Assembly: GCF_009758125.1 (NCBI RefSeq)
Contig: NZ_WRXO01000007.1
Span: forward strand, 299,159-363,158
DNA from: Chitinophaga oryziterrae
Lineage (GTDB): Bacteria > Bacteroidota > Bacteroidia > Chitinophagales > Chitinophagaceae
Direction: 5' to 3'
DNA: 64,000 nucleotides
The notes beneath the pieces are model-generated. The model was not told the origin of the DNA. It ran no database searches and saw nothing but the letters and a program-made list of their open reading frames with translations. Of the stretch, positions 63,875 to 64,000 are shown in pieces (within the stretch, counting starts at the first letter, position 1; the number at the start of each line of letters is the position of its first letter). A program made the position numbers and the translations under genes.

Positions 63875-64000
63875 CTACCGTCTGGACACATTTCTAAAAA
63901 GAATCCAGCCTTGCATGACTGCAGTAAATTTTTGCAGCCCCATCCAAAAGGTAGTGATGCCGGGTTTACGTTCTGAGAGATAGCCTTTCCAGCCACCTAA
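63875..64000 (-). CDS. IS4-type transposase, C-terminal end only
   Basis: The minus strand reads LGGWKGYLSERKPGITTFWM then GLQKFTAVMQGWILFRNVSR and stops at TAG 63875-63877; the rest lies past the window edge. The GGWKGY..PGITT pattern followed by WxGLQ is the C-terminal end of IS4-family (DDE) transposases. This marks an insertion sequence bounding the nuclease operon. Confidence 0.7.
   Translation of the reverse strand, partial: LGGWKGYLSERKPGITTFWMGLQKFTAVMQGWILFRNVSRR

Noticed and set aside
1..64000. CRISPR array, rRNA genes or replication origin
   Set aside because: No regularly spaced repeats of 25-40 bases, no 16S/23S-like sequence and no iteron or DnaA-box cluster was seen anywhere in the window.

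Overview
The window is a chromosomal stretch from a Bacteroidota bacterium, most likely a member of the Chitinophagaceae (Chitinophaga-like). The signs are a SusC/SusD outer-membrane pair, a type IX secretion C-terminal sorting domain, promoters with a TAnnTTTG -7 box, a general lack of Shine-Dalgarno sequences, and many HxlR, AraC and Crp/Fnr regulators beside small enzymes. The family placement is inference; the phylum is secure.

Layout. 1-8.4 kb: the start of an SDR oxidoreductase at the edge, a heme-type membrane protein, then an exported glycosidase cluster (GH2, a beta-helix protein with a C-terminal PDZ domain that resembles GH141, and a GH29 alpha-L-fucosidase with two F5/8-type domains). 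8.8-17.3 kb: small regulator-enzyme modules: azoreductase with HxlR, AraC with a serine hydrolase, and a mirror-image pair of alpha/beta hydrolases around a Crp/Fnr regulator with identical 20-bp operators at identical distances, followed by osmC and DinB. 17.4-28 kb: a second GH29 enzyme, a Gfo/Idh/MocA protein, an AlkD-like protein, a second serine hydrolase and an SDR-SnoaL/HxlR module, mixed with decayed fragments and very long perfect hairpins. 28-38.7 kb: unknown membrane proteins, a Hanks-type kinase-like protein with a disordered leader, an FG-GAP propeller secreted by T9SS, a truncated duplicate of a lipoprotein gene, a frameshifted lipoprotein and a tandem DUF1016 protein. 39-43.6 kb: a graveyard with the intact lipoprotein copy, phosphatase and other fragments, an integrase with an in-frame stop, a Crp/Fnr-hydrolase module and an excisionase-like gene.

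43.65-56 kb is a polysaccharide or sugar-acid utilisation locus. On the minus strand a SusC-SusD-IlvD/Edd dehydratase operon faces a divergent AraC regulator, FGGY kinase and enolase-superfamily dehydratase operon; a two-domain CE1-type esterase lies convergently. Together they suggest deacylation of a glycan outside the cytoplasm, TonB-dependent uptake, dehydration of aldonic-type acids to 2-keto-3-deoxy acids, and phosphorylation.

56.3-64 kb looks like a defence-type island: a NERD-UvrD helicase gene cut off at its Walker B motif, a 1026-residue SMEK-TPR protein, and a tight three-gene operon of a predicted PD-(D/E)xK nuclease followed by two small acidic paralogues, ending in an IS4-type transposase at the window edge. 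The nuclease-paralogue operon and the kinase-like protein at 29.4 kb are the best candidates for an undescribed system.
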